Shown piece by piece: positions 55,063 to 63,623 of a stretch of 64,000 nucleotides of DNA. The position numbers and the translations under genes were made by a program. Numbering within the stretch: position 1 is the stretch's first letter; each line of letters begins with the position of its first letter. Under the pieces are notes generated by a model. It saw only the letters and a program-made list of their open reading frames with translations. It had not been told where the DNA came from and did no database searches. Source of the DNA: Nonomuraea sp. NBC_00507. GTDB lineage: Bacteria; Actinomycetota; Actinomycetes; Streptosporangiales; Streptosporangiaceae. The DNA lies in contig NZ_CP107853.1 in assembly GCF_036013525.1 (NCBI RefSeq), forward strand, positions 5,890,001 to 5,954,000, given 5' to 3'.

Positions 55063-55995
55063 ATGACGTCCACAGATGCTCCTCCCCGGCCTAAGCGAGG
55101 GCTCGTCTCCAACGCCAGGGCCAGGCTGAGCTGGGTGCTCGACACGAAATCGTGGGCGATCGTCCGCTCGGCCACCAACGCCGGCGTCACCTATCGGGTG
55201 ACCGGCCTGGCGGGCGAGGCGGCGTTCTTCGCGTTGCTGTCGCTGCCTCCGTTCGTGCTGGGCCTGATCGGCGTGCTGGCCAAGATCGGAGCCTGGGCGG
55301 GCGGCGCGGTGGTCAAGCAGGTCAATGCGTGGGTGATCGAGCAGGCGGGGCTGCTGTTCGCCGAGGACGCCGTGGAAAAGGTGGTCAAGCCGCTCATCGC
55401 GGACGTGCTCAGCGACGACGCGAGCAAGGTGTCGATCATCTCGCTGGGCTTCCTGCTGTCGCTCTGGTCCGGCTCCCGAGCCCTTTACGTCTACGTGGAC
55501 CTCATCTCCGTCGCCTACGGCCTGGGCGAGGAGCGCGGCATCATCCGCACCAGGCTCATGTCCTTCGGCCTCTACGTCGTGGGACTGGTCATCGGCATCA
55601 TCGTCATGCCGATCCTGATCGTCGGCCCGACCCTGCTCAAGGACACGCTGCCCGGCGAGTACGGCATCATGATCGACATACTCTACTGGCCGGTCGTGAT
55701 TATCGGCTCGGTGCTCTTCCTGACCGTGCTCTACCACGTCAGCGTGCCGGTCAGGACGAAGTGGTATCGGGAGCTGCCCGGCGCGATCCTGGCGCTGTTC
55801 CTGTGGATCCTCTGCGCGGCGGTGCTGCGGGCCGTGCTGGCCGCGTGGTTCTCACCCGTCTCCGTGTACGGCTCTCTGGCGGCGCCCGTCGCGGTGCTCC
55901 TGTGGCTCTACATCACGGCGCTTGCCGTGCTGATCGGGGCCATACTCAACGCGGAGGTCGACCGGCTCTGGCCGGGCGTGGGTCGTACCAAATAG
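55063..55995 (+). CDS. YihY/BrkB-family membrane protein
   Basis: A 310-residue protein with about six membrane helices and the family's GEAAFFALLSLPPFVLGLIG first segment, a LSLWSGSRAL loop and a C-terminal VYGSLAAPVAVLLWLY segment. YihY/BrkB proteins were once called ribonuclease BN; their true role, possibly transport, is unsettled. The ATG at 55063 gives a basic cytoplasmic start. Confidence 0.88.
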   Translation: MTSTDAPPRPKRGLVSNARARLSWVLDTKSWAIVRSATNAGVTYRVTGLAGEAAFFALLSLPPFVLGLIGVLAKIGAWAGGAVVKQVNAWVIEQAGLLFAEDAVEKVVKPLIADVLSDDASKVSIISLGFLLSLWSGSRALYVYVDLISVAYGLGEERGIIRTRLMSFGLYVVGLVIGIIVMPILIVGPTLLKDTLPGEYGIMIDILYWPVVIIGSVLFLTVLYHVSVPVRTKWYRELPGAILALFLWILCAAVLRAVLAAWFSPVSVYGSLAAPVAVLLWLYITALAVLIGAILNAEVDRLWPGVGRTK

Positions 55996-56230
55996 AGCCA
56001 TACAGGGTTGCTGGGCGCGGGCCTGACGCTCGCCATCATGCGCCCCCGGGAGGAACGCGGCAGAGAGCCCGGCACCCCCGCCGTGGCCGGCACGATCGAC
56101 ACCCTGGACAGCACCTTCCGCGTGCAGGTCGACTCGCTGACGCGGCAGGGCACGATGGCGCGTCGCCGTCACGTCCGCCTGAACCCCCAGATCGGAGGCG
56201 GTAGGCCGCCACCGGATCCGCTATCGTCTA

Positions 56231-56308
56231 CAGCGAGACGCGACTGGCGCATTGGGTGGGAACGACCACCGGGGAGCGAAAGGAGCGGAGGCCGTGCGCC
56301 TGGGTCTT
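56231..56308 (+). ncRNA. ZTP (pfl) riboswitch before glyA
   Basis: The stretch contains CGCGACTGGCGC, the hairpin GGTGG/CCACC directly followed by GGGGAGCG, and then GCCGTGCGCCTGGG, in the order and spacing of the pfl/ZTP motif. These RNAs bind ZMP/ZTP, signals of folate shortage, and switch on one-carbon genes such as glyA. The gene begins 30 bases later. Within the 342-base gap 55996-56337 nothing else is convincing. Boundaries are approximate. Confidence 0.82.
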
Positions 56309-56337
56309 CGCACGTTGTCAACGATGACAGGAGAGTC

Positions 56338-57588
56338 ATGAGTTCTCTCGCTAGCGTCGACCCGCAGATCGCCGAGCTCATCAAGGCGGAAGAGCGCCGC
56401 CAATCCGACACCGTCAAGCTCATCGCGTCGGAAAACTACGTGTCCAAGGCCGTGCTGGAGGCCACCGGCACCGTCCTGACCAACAAATACTCCGAGGGCT
56501 ACGCGGGCAAGCGTTATTACGAAGGCCAGCAGGTCATCGACCAGATCGAGATCGTGGCGGTCGAGCGGGCCAAGTCCCTGTTCGGCGTCAACCACGCCAA
56601 CGTCCAGCCCTACTCGGGCTCGCCCGCCAACCTGGCGATCTACATGGCGTTCCTGCAGCCCGGCGACACCGTGATGGGCATGGGCCTGCCGTTCGGCGGC
56701 CACCTCACGCACGGCTGGTCGGTCTCGGCCACCGGCAAGTGGTTCAACCCGGTGCGTTACGGCGTACGCAAGGACACCGGCCGCATCGACCTCGACGAGG
56801 TGCGGCAGCTCGCGCTCGAGCACCGGCCGAAGCTGATCTTCTGCGGCGGCACCGCCATCCCGCGCATCATCGACTTCGAGGGCTTCGCCTCGATCGCCCG
56901 CGAGGTCGGTGCCGTCCTGGCCGCCGACATCGCCCACATCGCCGGCCTGGTCGCGGGCGGCGCGCACCCGACCCCGGTCGGCCACGCCGACGTGATCTCC
57001 ACGACCACCCACAAGACGCTGCGCGGCCCGCGCGGCGCCATGCTCATGGCCACGAGCGACGAGCACGCCACGGCACTCAACAAGGCCGTCTTCCCCGGCC
57101 TGCAGGGCGGGCCGCACAACCACACCACCGCCGCCATCGCCGTCGCGCTCAAAGAGGCCTCCACCGACGAGTTCAAGGCCTACGCCCACCAGGTCGTCGC
57201 CAACGCCAAGGCGCTGGCCGACGAGCTGGGCTCGCGCGGGTTCGACCTCGTGTCCGGGGGCACCGACAACCATCTGATCCTGGTGGACCTCACGCCCAAG
57301 GGCATCGGCGGCAAGCCGGCGGCGCAGGCGCTCGACCGGGCCGGTCTGGAGACCAACTACAACACGGTGCCGTTCGACCCGCGCAAGCCGTTCGATCCGT
57401 CGGGGATCCGCATCGGCACGCCGTCCGTCACGTCGCGGGGGATGGGCGAGGCGGAGATGCGGCAGATCGGGGCCTGGATGGACGAGGTCGTCACCGCCCT
57501 CGCCAAGGGCGACGCCGAGGACGTCATCAGCCGGGTTCATCACGAGGTCAGTGAGCTGACCGCGCAGTTCCCTGCTCCTGGTCTTTAA
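56338..57588 (+). CDS. glyA: Serine hydroxymethyltransferase
   Basis: A 416-residue PLP enzyme interconverting serine and glycine with tetrahydrofolate. The PLP lysine is in STTTHKTLRGPRG; NVQPYSGSPANLA, LPFGGHLTHG and DIAHIAGLVAGG are family motifs. AGGAG is three to four bases before the ATG. The frame is open to 56008, but the riboswitch and ribosome binding site fix the start at 56338. Confidence 0.96.
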   Translation: MSSLASVDPQIAELIKAEERRQSDTVKLIASENYVSKAVLEATGTVLTNKYSEGYAGKRYYEGQQVIDQIEIVAVERAKSLFGVNHANVQPYSGSPANLAIYMAFLQPGDTVMGMGLPFGGHLTHGWSVSATGKWFNPVRYGVRKDTGRIDLDEVRQLALEHRPKLIFCGGTAIPRIIDFEGFASIAREVGAVLAADIAHIAGLVAGGAHPTPVGHADVISTTTHKTLRGPRGAMLMATSDEHATALNKAVFPGLQGGPHNHTTAAIAVALKEASTDEFKAYAHQVVANAKALADELGSRGFDLVSGGTDNHLILVDLTPKGIGGKPAAQALDRAGLETNYNTVPFDPRKPFDPSGIRIGTPSVTSRGMGEAEMRQIGAWMDEVVTALAKGDAEDVISRVHHEVSELTAQFPAPGL

Positions 57589-57589
57589 G

Positions 57590-57731
57590 ATCTTCTTTAC
57601 GGCGGGGCCGGGTCTTTCCAGCCGTCGACGTTCGCTGTGTCCTGCCGGGAGAAGGGCTTTTGATCTTTTACGGCGGGGCCAGGTTCTTCCAGTCGCCGAC
57701 GCTGGCTGAGCCCCGTCCAGGGAGACGCTTT
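57590..57731. repeat. Degenerate 71-bp direct repeat after glyA
   Basis: Two adjacent copies share TTTACGGCGGGGCC(G/A)GGT and then TTCCAG(C/T)CG.CGACG at a period of 71 bases (TTAC at 57597 and 57668). They lie in the 422-base gap 57589-58010 between convergent genes; the rest of that gap holds a terminator and no gene. Confidence 0.65.
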
Positions 57732-57841
57732 CTGACCCGGTCAGTGGCGCGCCGCCGCTACGGCGTTCCGCTGGCTGGGTTCCGTGGTTCCCGGCCTTGC
57801 CGCCATACACGGTGCCCGGTCTCCACCGCCCCGCGTCCAGG

Positions 57842-57881
57842 AGCGCCCCGCCGCACGGGCTCCCGTGTGCGGCGGGGCGCT
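57842..57881. terminator. 15-bp GC hairpin between convergent glyA and CHRD genes
   Basis: AGCGCCCCGCCGCAC and GTGCGGCGGGGCGCT form a perfect 15-bp stem with a 10-base loop that can itself pair (CACGGG/CCCGTG). The symmetric stem fits a bidirectional terminator. A short TTGT follows on the plus strand. Confidence 0.8.
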
Positions 57882-58010
57882 TGTCGCGAGCGGGGCGGGC
57901 CGGAGTGCCCCGTCGCGATGGCCGGGCGGCGGGACCCGGAGGACTGGGCGCCGCGCCGGCCGGGGATGGCCTGCCGGGGGACGGGACCGAGTCGTCCCCC
58001 TGGCCGGTCC

Positions 58011-59294
58011 TCAGCCGAGGAAGATGTAGTCGGCCCCGTACGGGACCTTGGCCTGGCTGCCGGGCTGGCAGGCGCCGGTGGGGGCGACGCCGCCGGTGGT
58101 GTTCAGGCGCAGGATCTGCGTGGTGTGGGCGAGCAGGCCCGTGGCGGCGCCTGACTGGGTGGCGTTGAGCACGAGCTCGGGGATGTTGCCGTCGCCATTG
58201 GGCGTTCGAGTGACGACCGCGCCGCGAACCGCGCTGCCGTCGGGGGCGATCCACTGCGGCGGGCCCGAGGCGGGCGTCACGAAGGAGTGGTCGATCCCGC
58301 GCCCCAGCTTGGCCGTCACGCCGAGCTGGGTGAAGGCGTAGGCGCCCGACGGCTGCTGGGTGCAGGCGTAGATCTGCTCGCCGCGCAACACGTCGGCCGT
58401 GAGCGCGCGCGGGTGGGTGAACGGCGCGCCCGACAGCTGACCACGTACGGCGCCGCCGTTGAAGTCGGCGGTGTGCAGGTTCGTGTAGTAGCGGCCGGGG
58501 TCCGCGGCGATGCGCTTGACGGTCTTGGAGGAGACCGGCGTCACCCCCGCGACGCCGGTCAGGTTCTCCGGCAGGGCGCCGGCGAACAGGTCCGCGACCA
58601 CGGGACCGTTCGTGCCGGGCGCGCCCTTGTGCACGTGCCCGTCGGTGACCGCGCCGAGGCCGGACCAGTGGGCGGTGTAGGCGATGGAAGCGCCGTCGGG
58701 ACGCAGCCACCAGATGGCCTGGCCGTCCTGGTCGCCGCGCTTCTTGCCGTCGTTCTCCTGGACCTCCTGCGCGGCGTCGGCGCGGGCCGACAGCGTGGCC
58801 TGCTGGCTCCCGTGCAGCACGCCGTTGAGGTCTATGGGCTTGCTGAGCCGCTGGAGTCGGCCCCGTACCGCGCCCTTGGGGTGTGCGGCGTCGTGCAGGT
58901 TGGCGTAGAAGCCGCCGGGATTGTCGAGAAGGGCCTTGACCAGCTCGGGGTCGGCCTTCACGGTGCCGGTGACGCCCAGCACGCCCTTGGGGAGCGGCTT
59001 GGCGAAGAACTCCAGCCGCACGTCGCCGTTGGCCCCCTTGGCACCGGCGTGGACGTGACCCGCGGTGGGCGCGCCGATCTTGTTCCACCGGGCCGCGAAC
59101 GTCACCTCGTTCCCGCTGATCTTGAGGACGACCGTCGAACGCCCGTCGGCGTCTCCCGGCGTCCCCACCTCGTTCGCGCCGCGCAGCCCGGCCGCGAGAT
59201 AGACCTCGTCGCCCGAGGCGTGCGCCGGCGCTGGGCCGATGATCAGAACACTGGCTAACAGAGCACCAGGAATCATGAACTTTCGGATAGACAT
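58011..59294 (-). CDS. Secreted protein with two CHRD domains and a DUF3455-like tail
   Basis: A 427-residue exported protein: signal peptide (residues 1-27, ending AHASG), CHRD domain 1 (about 30-150; GHVHAGAKGANGDV and ANLHDAAHPKGAVRGRL), CHRD domain 2 (about 165-290; GHVHKGAPGTNGPV and TNLHTADFNGGAVRGQL) and a C-terminal part from about 300 with YACTQQPSGAYAF and VPYGADYIFLG, as in DUF3455. CHRD domains occur in chordin and many secreted bacterial proteins. AGAGG lies before the ATG. It shares a promoter motif with the nearby sigma gene. Confidence 0.88.
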   Translation of the reverse strand: MSIRKFMIPGALLASVLIIGPAPAHASGDEVYLAAGLRGANEVGTPGDADGRSTVVLKISGNEVTFAARWNKIGAPTAGHVHAGAKGANGDVRLEFFAKPLPKGVLGVTGTVKADPELVKALLDNPGGFYANLHDAAHPKGAVRGRLQRLSKPIDLNGVLHGSQQATLSARADAAQEVQENDGKKRGDQDGQAIWWLRPDGASIAYTAHWSGLGAVTDGHVHKGAPGTNGPVVADLFAGALPENLTGVAGVTPVSSKTVKRIAADPGRYYTNLHTADFNGGAVRGQLSGAPFTHPRALTADVLRGEQIYACTQQPSGAYAFTQLGVTAKLGRGIDHSFVTPASGPPQWIAPDGSAVRGAVVTRTPNGDGNIPELVLNATQSGAATGLLAHTTQILRLNTTGGVAPTGACQPGSQAKVPYGADYIFLG

Positions 59295-59341
59295 GATGAA
59301 ACCTCTTATAGGGCTATATATTCCGGCTGGTACGGCAAGCA

Positions 59342-59370
59342 GTACGCAGGGAATCGCCCAGCGGTTCAAC
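59342..59370 (-). promoter_or_regulatory. ECF-type promoter of the CHRD gene
   Basis: On the minus strand GTTGAACC (59370-59363), a 16-base spacer and CGTAC (59346-59342) form an ECF-like -35/-10 pair about 48 bases before the CHRD start. The same two blocks occur before the sigma gene at 60817-60846. Confidence 0.6.
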
Positions 59371-59456
59371 TCAGCTATCCGTAAATTTCCACACAACCGC
59401 GCTGGGGCATGGGAAAGCCCTCCCACCAGCGGGCGGGAGGGCTCCGAAAGCGAGGA

Positions 59457-60176
59457 TCAGGCCTCGATGGTGAGCAGCTTCTTACCGGTCGAGGTCACCA
59501 CCTCGAAATGATCGACGTCCTTCAGCTGCGTCGCGCTGCCGCCGTGCATGTAGAGCGGATCGGGCGACCCCGGCACTCCGTACCCGGCTGGAGGCACGGA
59601 CCACCCGGTCATCACCCGGCGCTCACCCGACGTGGAGACCGAGATCAGCTCGCACTCCAAGGGCCCTTTGACCCCGGCCAGCTTGAGGGCCGCGTGCGTG
59701 CCCCACCCCTTGGACTCCACCACGAGCCCGCCGGTGATCCCGTCGACCCCTTTGCCCTCGATGGGCCGGCCGTCGGCGTAGAACTGCTCGGCCGGTCCCA
59801 TATGGGCCATGTGATCGGAACCCTGCGCGACCGGGGGCGCGTCACCCCCGCTGAGCTGCGTGCCGACGGTCAGCCCGCCGGCCACCAGCGTGACCGCCGC
59901 CGCCATCCCGATCACGAACGTCCCCCTGCGCGTCCTCCTGTCCGCCGCCCGCTTGCGGCGCAGCATGTCGATCGCCGGGGCCGGCGATGGCGGGCGGTCG
60001 TCCTCCACGGGACCACCGAGCCCGTTCAGCACGCTGGCCACGCCGGCCAGCTCCGACAGTTCGGAGCGGCAGGCGGCGCAGAAGAGCAGATGGGCTTCGA
60101 ACGCTTCTTTGTCCTCGTCCTCGAGCAGCCCGAGCGCGTACGCGCCCACGTCCGTGTGCTCGACTCTCGATGTCAC
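59457..60176 (-). CDS. Membrane anti-sigma factor (ZAS/RskA type)
   Basis: A 239-residue single-pass protein. Residues 1-50 bind the sigma factor through a zinc-associated HX3CX2C motif (H29, C33, C36 in HLLFCAACR); one membrane helix lies at about 86-108; the outer part resembles RskA. Its GTG overlaps the sigma stop (GTGA). It should hold the ECF factor inactive until an envelope signal triggers proteolysis. Confidence 0.9.
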   Translation of the reverse strand: MTSRVEHTDVGAYALGLLEDEDKEAFEAHLLFCAACRSELSELAGVASVLNGLGGPVEDDRPPSPAPAIDMLRRKRAADRRTRRGTFVIGMAAAVTLVAGGLTVGTQLSGGDAPPVAQGSDHMAHMGPAEQFYADGRPIEGKGVDGITGGLVVESKGWGTHAALKLAGVKGPLECELISVSTSGERRVMTGWSVPPAGYGVPGSPDPLYMHGGSATQLKDVDHFEVVTSTGKKLLTIEA

Positions 60177-60787
60177 GCCGTCACCCCCCTCTCCTCCAAC
60201 GCGATGCGCAGCGCGCGAACGGCGTAGTAGACCCGGGACTTCACGGTGCCCACCGGGATGCCGAGCGCCACGGCGGCGTCATGGACCGACCGGTCCCGCA
60301 GGATCGTCTCGTTGAGGATCTCGCGGTGGGCCGGCGACAACGCCTTCAGCGCCTCTGACACGACCACCTGGTGCAGGAGACCCTCCATCTCGTCCGGCAC
60401 GGGCATGCTCTCCAGCGGCCCGTCGCCCGACTCCTGGGGGCGGGCGTCCCTGCGCCGCCGGTCATCGATCACGATACGTCTGGCGACCGTGGCGAGCCAG
60501 GGCATAAGTGAGACTGCCTCAGGATCGAGTTGCTCCGCGCTGCGCCACGCCCGGATCATGGTCTCCTGCACCACGTCTTCCGCCCACTGCCGATCGCCCG
60601 CCGTCAGCCGGATCACGAAGGCCAGCAGCGGCCTGTGATACTCCCGGTAGAGCGCGGACACTGCCACCTCGTCGTCTGGCGCCTCATGATCCGATCGCAT
60701 GCGCCGGATCCGGTGGCGTGAGCGTGGCTGGCCCATCGGGGCGGCTCCGTCGGCCGAGGGCGGGGGATACGTGCTCGCTCGCATCAT
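60173..60787 (-). CDS. ECF sigma factor (SigK-like)
   Basis: An ECF factor of up to 204 residues: region 2 (YREYHRPLLAFVIRLTAGD, WAEDVVQETMIRAWRS, LMPWLATVARRIVIDDRRRR) and region 4 (LSPAHREILNETILRDRSVHDAAVALGIPVGTVKSRV in pieces). The first ATG codons (60787/60784) follow AAAGGGGAG; ATG at 60736 or 60700 would give more usual lengths. An ECF-type promoter 30 bases upstream suggests autoregulation and supports the early start. The downstream anti-sigma gene is coupled. Confidence 0.9.
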   Translation of the reverse strand: MMRASTYPPPSADGAAPMGQPRSRHRIRRMRSDHEAPDDEVAVSALYREYHRPLLAFVIRLTAGDRQWAEDVVQETMIRAWRSAEQLDPEAVSLMPWLATVARRIVIDDRRRRDARPQESGDGPLESMPVPDEMEGLLHQVVVSEALKALSPAHREILNETILRDRSVHDAAVALGIPVGTVKSRVYYAVRALRIALEERGVTA

Positions 60788-60816
60788 CTCCCCTTTCTCG
60801 CGTCCGTCGGCAGGAG

Positions 60817-60846
60817 GTACGACGAGCCGCCCGGGCAGGGTTCAAC
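60817..60846 (-). promoter_or_regulatory. ECF-type autoregulatory promoter of the sigma gene
   Basis: On the minus strand GTTGAACC (60846-60839), a 17-base spacer and CGTAC (60821-60817) match the blocks found before the CHRD gene. The position, about 30 bases before the first ATG, suits a promoter read by the sigma factor itself. Confidence 0.6.
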
Positions 60847-60928
60847 GGAACGCCAGACCAATATGTGATTGCAACCTTGGGGACAGGTGCGTAGAGTCGC
60901 CCCGGAACTGATCGAGGAGGTGAGGACT

Positions 60929-60982
60929 ATGCGGGTCGTTCTGCTCAGCGTGCCGTCAGTCCACCTCCGGGCGCTCTCCTGA
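60929..60982 (+). CDS. 17-residue ORF with strong ribosome binding site before rsgA
   Basis: ATG at 60929 is preceded by GAGGAGGTGAGG, one of the best ribosome binding sites in the window, and the ORF (MRVVLLSVPSVHLRALS) stops 40 bases before rsgA. It could be a leader peptide that tunes rsgA expression, or a tiny protein. No similar sequence is known to me. Confidence 0.45.
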   Translation: MRVVLLSVPSVHLRALS

Positions 60983-61022
60983 CGCTGCCCGGTTCCTTCT
61001 CGAATCAAAGGGTTTCACTCAG

Positions 61023-62123
61023 TTGTCCTCTTACGATCTTTCCTTGCTCGGCTGGACCGATCTCCGCGCCGCCGAGCTGCCTTCCGGCACCGTTCCCGCC
61101 CGTGTGGCCCGCGTCGACCGCGGCGCGGCCGAGGTGATCGCGGCCGACGGACAGCATCACGTCAAATACGCCTCCCACATCCGCCGGGCGTCGGCCGCCG
61201 ATCCGGTCGCGCTGCCGTGCGTCGGCGACTGGGTCGCGCTGCGGCTGCTGCCCGAGGGCCGCTACGAGCTCGACGACGTGCTCCCGCGGACGACCGCGTT
61301 CATCAGGGGCGGCGTGAGCCGCGACTCGGTCGGCGGCCTGTCCGGCGACGGCCAGGGCCAGGTGCTCGCGGCCAACGTCGACCTCGTGTTCGTGGCCGAG
61401 CCGTCCATGCACTCCACCGACTTCGCCGACCTCGGCCGCATCGAGCGGCTCGTGGCGCTGGCCTGGGAGTCCGGCGGCACGCCCGTCGTGCTCATCACCA
61501 AGTCCGACCTGTTCGAGCAGGGCCTCGAGGACCTGCTCGCCGACGTGCGGGTGGCCGCGCCCGGAGTGGACGTGCACGCCGTCTCCTCACTGCATGGGGA
61601 GGGGGTGGAGCTCGTCGCCGGCTACCTCGGCGGCTCCCGCACGGCCGTCATCCTCGGCCCGTCAGGGGCCGGCAAGTCCACCCTGGTCAACGCACTGGCC
61701 GGGGGGACGGTCATGGAGACCCAGCAGGTACGCGCCGCGGACGGGCGCGGCCGGCACACCACCGTGCACCGGGAGCTGATCCCGTTGCGGGGCGGCGGGC
61801 TGGTCATCGACACGCCTGGCATCCGCCGGATCGGCCTCTATGACATCGGAGAGGGCGTGGACCTCGTCTTCTCCGACATCGAGACGCTGGCCGGGCAGTG
61901 CAGGTTCGGCGACTGCGGGCACAACGGCGAGCCGGGCTGCGCCGTGCTGGCCGCGCTCGAAAGCGGCGAGCTGCCGGAACGGCGGCTGGAGAGCTGGCGG
62001 AAGCTCCAGCGCGAGGCCGCCTGGATGGCCGGCCGCACCGATGCGCGCCTGCGCAAGGAGCAGCAGAACAAATGGAAGGTCATCACGAAGGAGATGCGCC
62101 GCTCAGGGAGAAACCGCCCCTGA
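61023..62123 (+). CDS. rsgA: Ribosome small-subunit GTPase RsgA
   Basis: A 366-residue circularly permuted GTPase that helps mature the 30S subunit. Order of motifs: OB-fold N-terminus, TKSDLF (G4, about residue 160), VSSLHGEG (G5), then GPSGAGKSTLVNAL (G1) and DTPGIRR (G3), and the zinc site CRFGDCGHNGEPGC at the C-terminus. It starts with TTG, with AAAGGG ten bases upstream. This G4-G5-G1-G3 order is diagnostic. Confidence 0.94.
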   Translation: MSSYDLSLLGWTDLRAAELPSGTVPARVARVDRGAAEVIAADGQHHVKYASHIRRASAADPVALPCVGDWVALRLLPEGRYELDDVLPRTTAFIRGGVSRDSVGGLSGDGQGQVLAANVDLVFVAEPSMHSTDFADLGRIERLVALAWESGGTPVVLITKSDLFEQGLEDLLADVRVAAPGVDVHAVSSLHGEGVELVAGYLGGSRTAVILGPSGAGKSTLVNALAGGTVMETQQVRAADGRGRHTTVHRELIPLRGGGLVIDTPGIRRIGLYDIGEGVDLVFSDIETLAGQCRFGDCGHNGEPGCAVLAALESGELPERRLESWRKLQREAAWMAGRTDARLRKEQQNKWKVITKEMRRSGRNRP

Positions 62124-62182
62124 CCGCCCGCCCGGGTTCGGGCCGGATCGTCCGTGACCCGCCCGCCCTGTCCGGCCGCCCT

Positions 62183-62227
62183 GTCCGGGTCCGATGGGTC
62201 CGGGTCGGATGGGTCCGGGGTCGCGGG
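62183..62227. repeat. Three tandem 15-bp repeats
   Basis: GTCCGGGTCCGATGG, GTCCGGGTCGGATGG and GTCCGGGGTCGCGGG follow one another between rsgA and the phosphoribosyltransferase gene. Short GC-rich slippage array; no gene or signal is evident in 62124-62316. Confidence 0.6.
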
Positions 62228-62316
62228 GCCGGGGCTGACGGGTCGGGGCGGCCGTGGTGGGAACGGCTGGTGGTCAGGAGGCGAGGAGTGCGTGCCTGTG
62301 GGGTAGGGCACAGGTC

Positions 62317-62943
62317 ATGGAGCTCTTCGCAGACCGGGCCGAGGCCGGGGCAAGGCTCGCCGAGCGGTTGCTGGACGCGAACGACCCCGTCTTGCTCGCG
62401 CTGCCCCGCGGCGGCGTGGCGGTGGCCGTGCCCATCGCGCGCAGGCTCGATGCAGACCTCGAGGTGCTGGTCACCAGGAAGATCGGCTATCCGCCGACGC
62501 CCGAGCTGGGCGTCGGCGCGATAGCCGAGGGCGGCGAGCCCGTCTTCGACCTGCGGCTGCTGCACCGTCTCGGCATGACGCCCGAGTCCGTCGCGGACGT
62601 GGTCGAGCAGGAGCGGCGGGAGCTGGCGCGCCGGGTGCGCGCCTACCGGGGAGATCGGCCACTGCCCGCGCTGGAGGGCCGGGAGGTGATCGTGGTCGAC
62701 GACGGCCTGGCCACCGGCGGCACCGCCCGTGCCGCGCTCAGAGCGGTCGCCACGCACAAGCCGGCCAAGGTGACGCTCGCCGTGCCGGTCGGAGCGCGCG
62801 AGACCGTGCGGTCCATGCAAGAGGAGGCCGACGAGGTGGTGGTGCTTCTGACGCCGATCGACTTCAGGGCGGTGGGCCAGTGGTACGAGCGATTCGACCA
62901 GCTCAGCGACACCGACGTGCTGGAGCTGCTCGGCCGGGACTGA
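62317..62943 (+). CDS. Phosphoribosyltransferase-fold protein
   Basis: A 208-residue PRTase. The PRPP loop VIVVDDGLATGGTARAAL (about residues 122-140) is diagnostic; LALPRGGVAVAVPIARRL and VTRKIGYPPTPELGVGAIAEGG are conserved in the stand-alone group often found with erythromycin-esterase or alpha/beta hydrolase domains. Substrate unknown. ATG at 62317 chosen because it puts the first strand at the usual place. Confidence 0.88.
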   Translation: MELFADRAEAGARLAERLLDANDPVLLALPRGGVAVAVPIARRLDADLEVLVTRKIGYPPTPELGVGAIAEGGEPVFDLRLLHRLGMTPESVADVVEQERRELARRVRAYRGDRPLPALEGREVIVVDDGLATGGTARAALRAVATHKPAKVTLAVPVGARETVRSMQEEADEVVVLLTPIDFRAVGQWYERFDQLSDTDVLELLGRD

Positions 62944-63012
62944 CCGGCTCAGCCCGGGCAGGACTGACCAGCTCAGCTCGGGCAGGACTGACTAGCTCAG
63001 CTCGACCGGGAT
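62939..63012. repeat. 24-bp tandem repeat after the phosphoribosyltransferase gene
   Basis: About three copies of ACTGACCAGCTCAGCTCGGG plus CAGG (starts 62939, 62963, 62987) and a partial fourth near 63013. The first copy contains the gene's stop codon, so copy number does not alter the protein. Confidence 0.7.
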
Positions 63013-63020
63013 TGACCGGC

Positions 63021-63494
63021 TCAGCCCGCGAGCACGGCCCAGACCAGCTTGCGCGGGCCGCCGGGGGACAGCCACCCCCAAGCCGTGCAGAGGGCGTCCA
63101 CCAGCCGCAGCCCCCGTCCGTACTCCGAGAACACGTCGGGTGTGGCGGCCACCGGGACGGTCTGGCTGTGGTCGGTCACCACGCAGGCCAGCTCGGCCTG
63201 GTGGGCGAGGAGCCGGAGCTGCGCGGCGCCGCCGCCGTGTCGCATCGCGTTGGTCACCAGCTCGGAGACAACCAGCTGCGCGTCGAAAGCGACCTCGATG
63301 GCGCCCCACGTAGTGAGCGTATGATCGACGAACCGCCTGGCCGTCGCCACGCAGGCGGGCTCGAGCGCCGCACGCTGATGAAAGGGGAACACAGCGTCGC
63401 AGTCACCGGCACGGCCCTCGACCAGAATGGACAAGAGCCATCCTGGTGGCCGGGAACCGATGGCGGCTTGCGGCCGAGCGTCGAAAGTCGTCAT
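63021..63494 (-). CDS. RsbW-like ATP-binding (anti-sigma type) protein
   Basis: A 157-residue HATPase_c protein of the GHKL group. ELVTNAMRHG is the N box with the ATP-binding Asn; YGRGLRLVDALC carries the glycine box. Streptomycete-type genomes have many such small kinases, often paired with HTH-DUF5753 regulators as here. A GGGGG stretch lies six bases before the ATG. It is divergent from the partial regulator gene. Confidence 0.85.
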   Translation of the reverse strand: MTTFDARPQAAIGSRPPGWLLSILVEGRAGDCDAVFPFHQRAALEPACVATARRFVDHTLTTWGAIEVAFDAQLVVSELVTNAMRHGGGAAQLRLLAHQAELACVVTDHSQTVPVAATPDVFSEYGRGLRLVDALCTAWGWLSPGGPRKLVWAVLAG

Positions 63495-63623
63495 TCTGGC
63501 CCCCGAAGCGCGGTCTGGTGATCCAATGCCCATCTTTACGGGGTGTGCTGACCAATGCAAGACTTTTCGTAGTTTACAGATGCCAATAGCATCTGCACGT
63601 GCAGACGATCTTGAGGCGGCGCA

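Noticed and set aside
56221..59088. A 955-codon minus-strand frame
   Set aside because: It lies antisense to glyA and across a terminator and the CHRD gene in the wrong frame; its composition is that of GC-rich shadow sequence.
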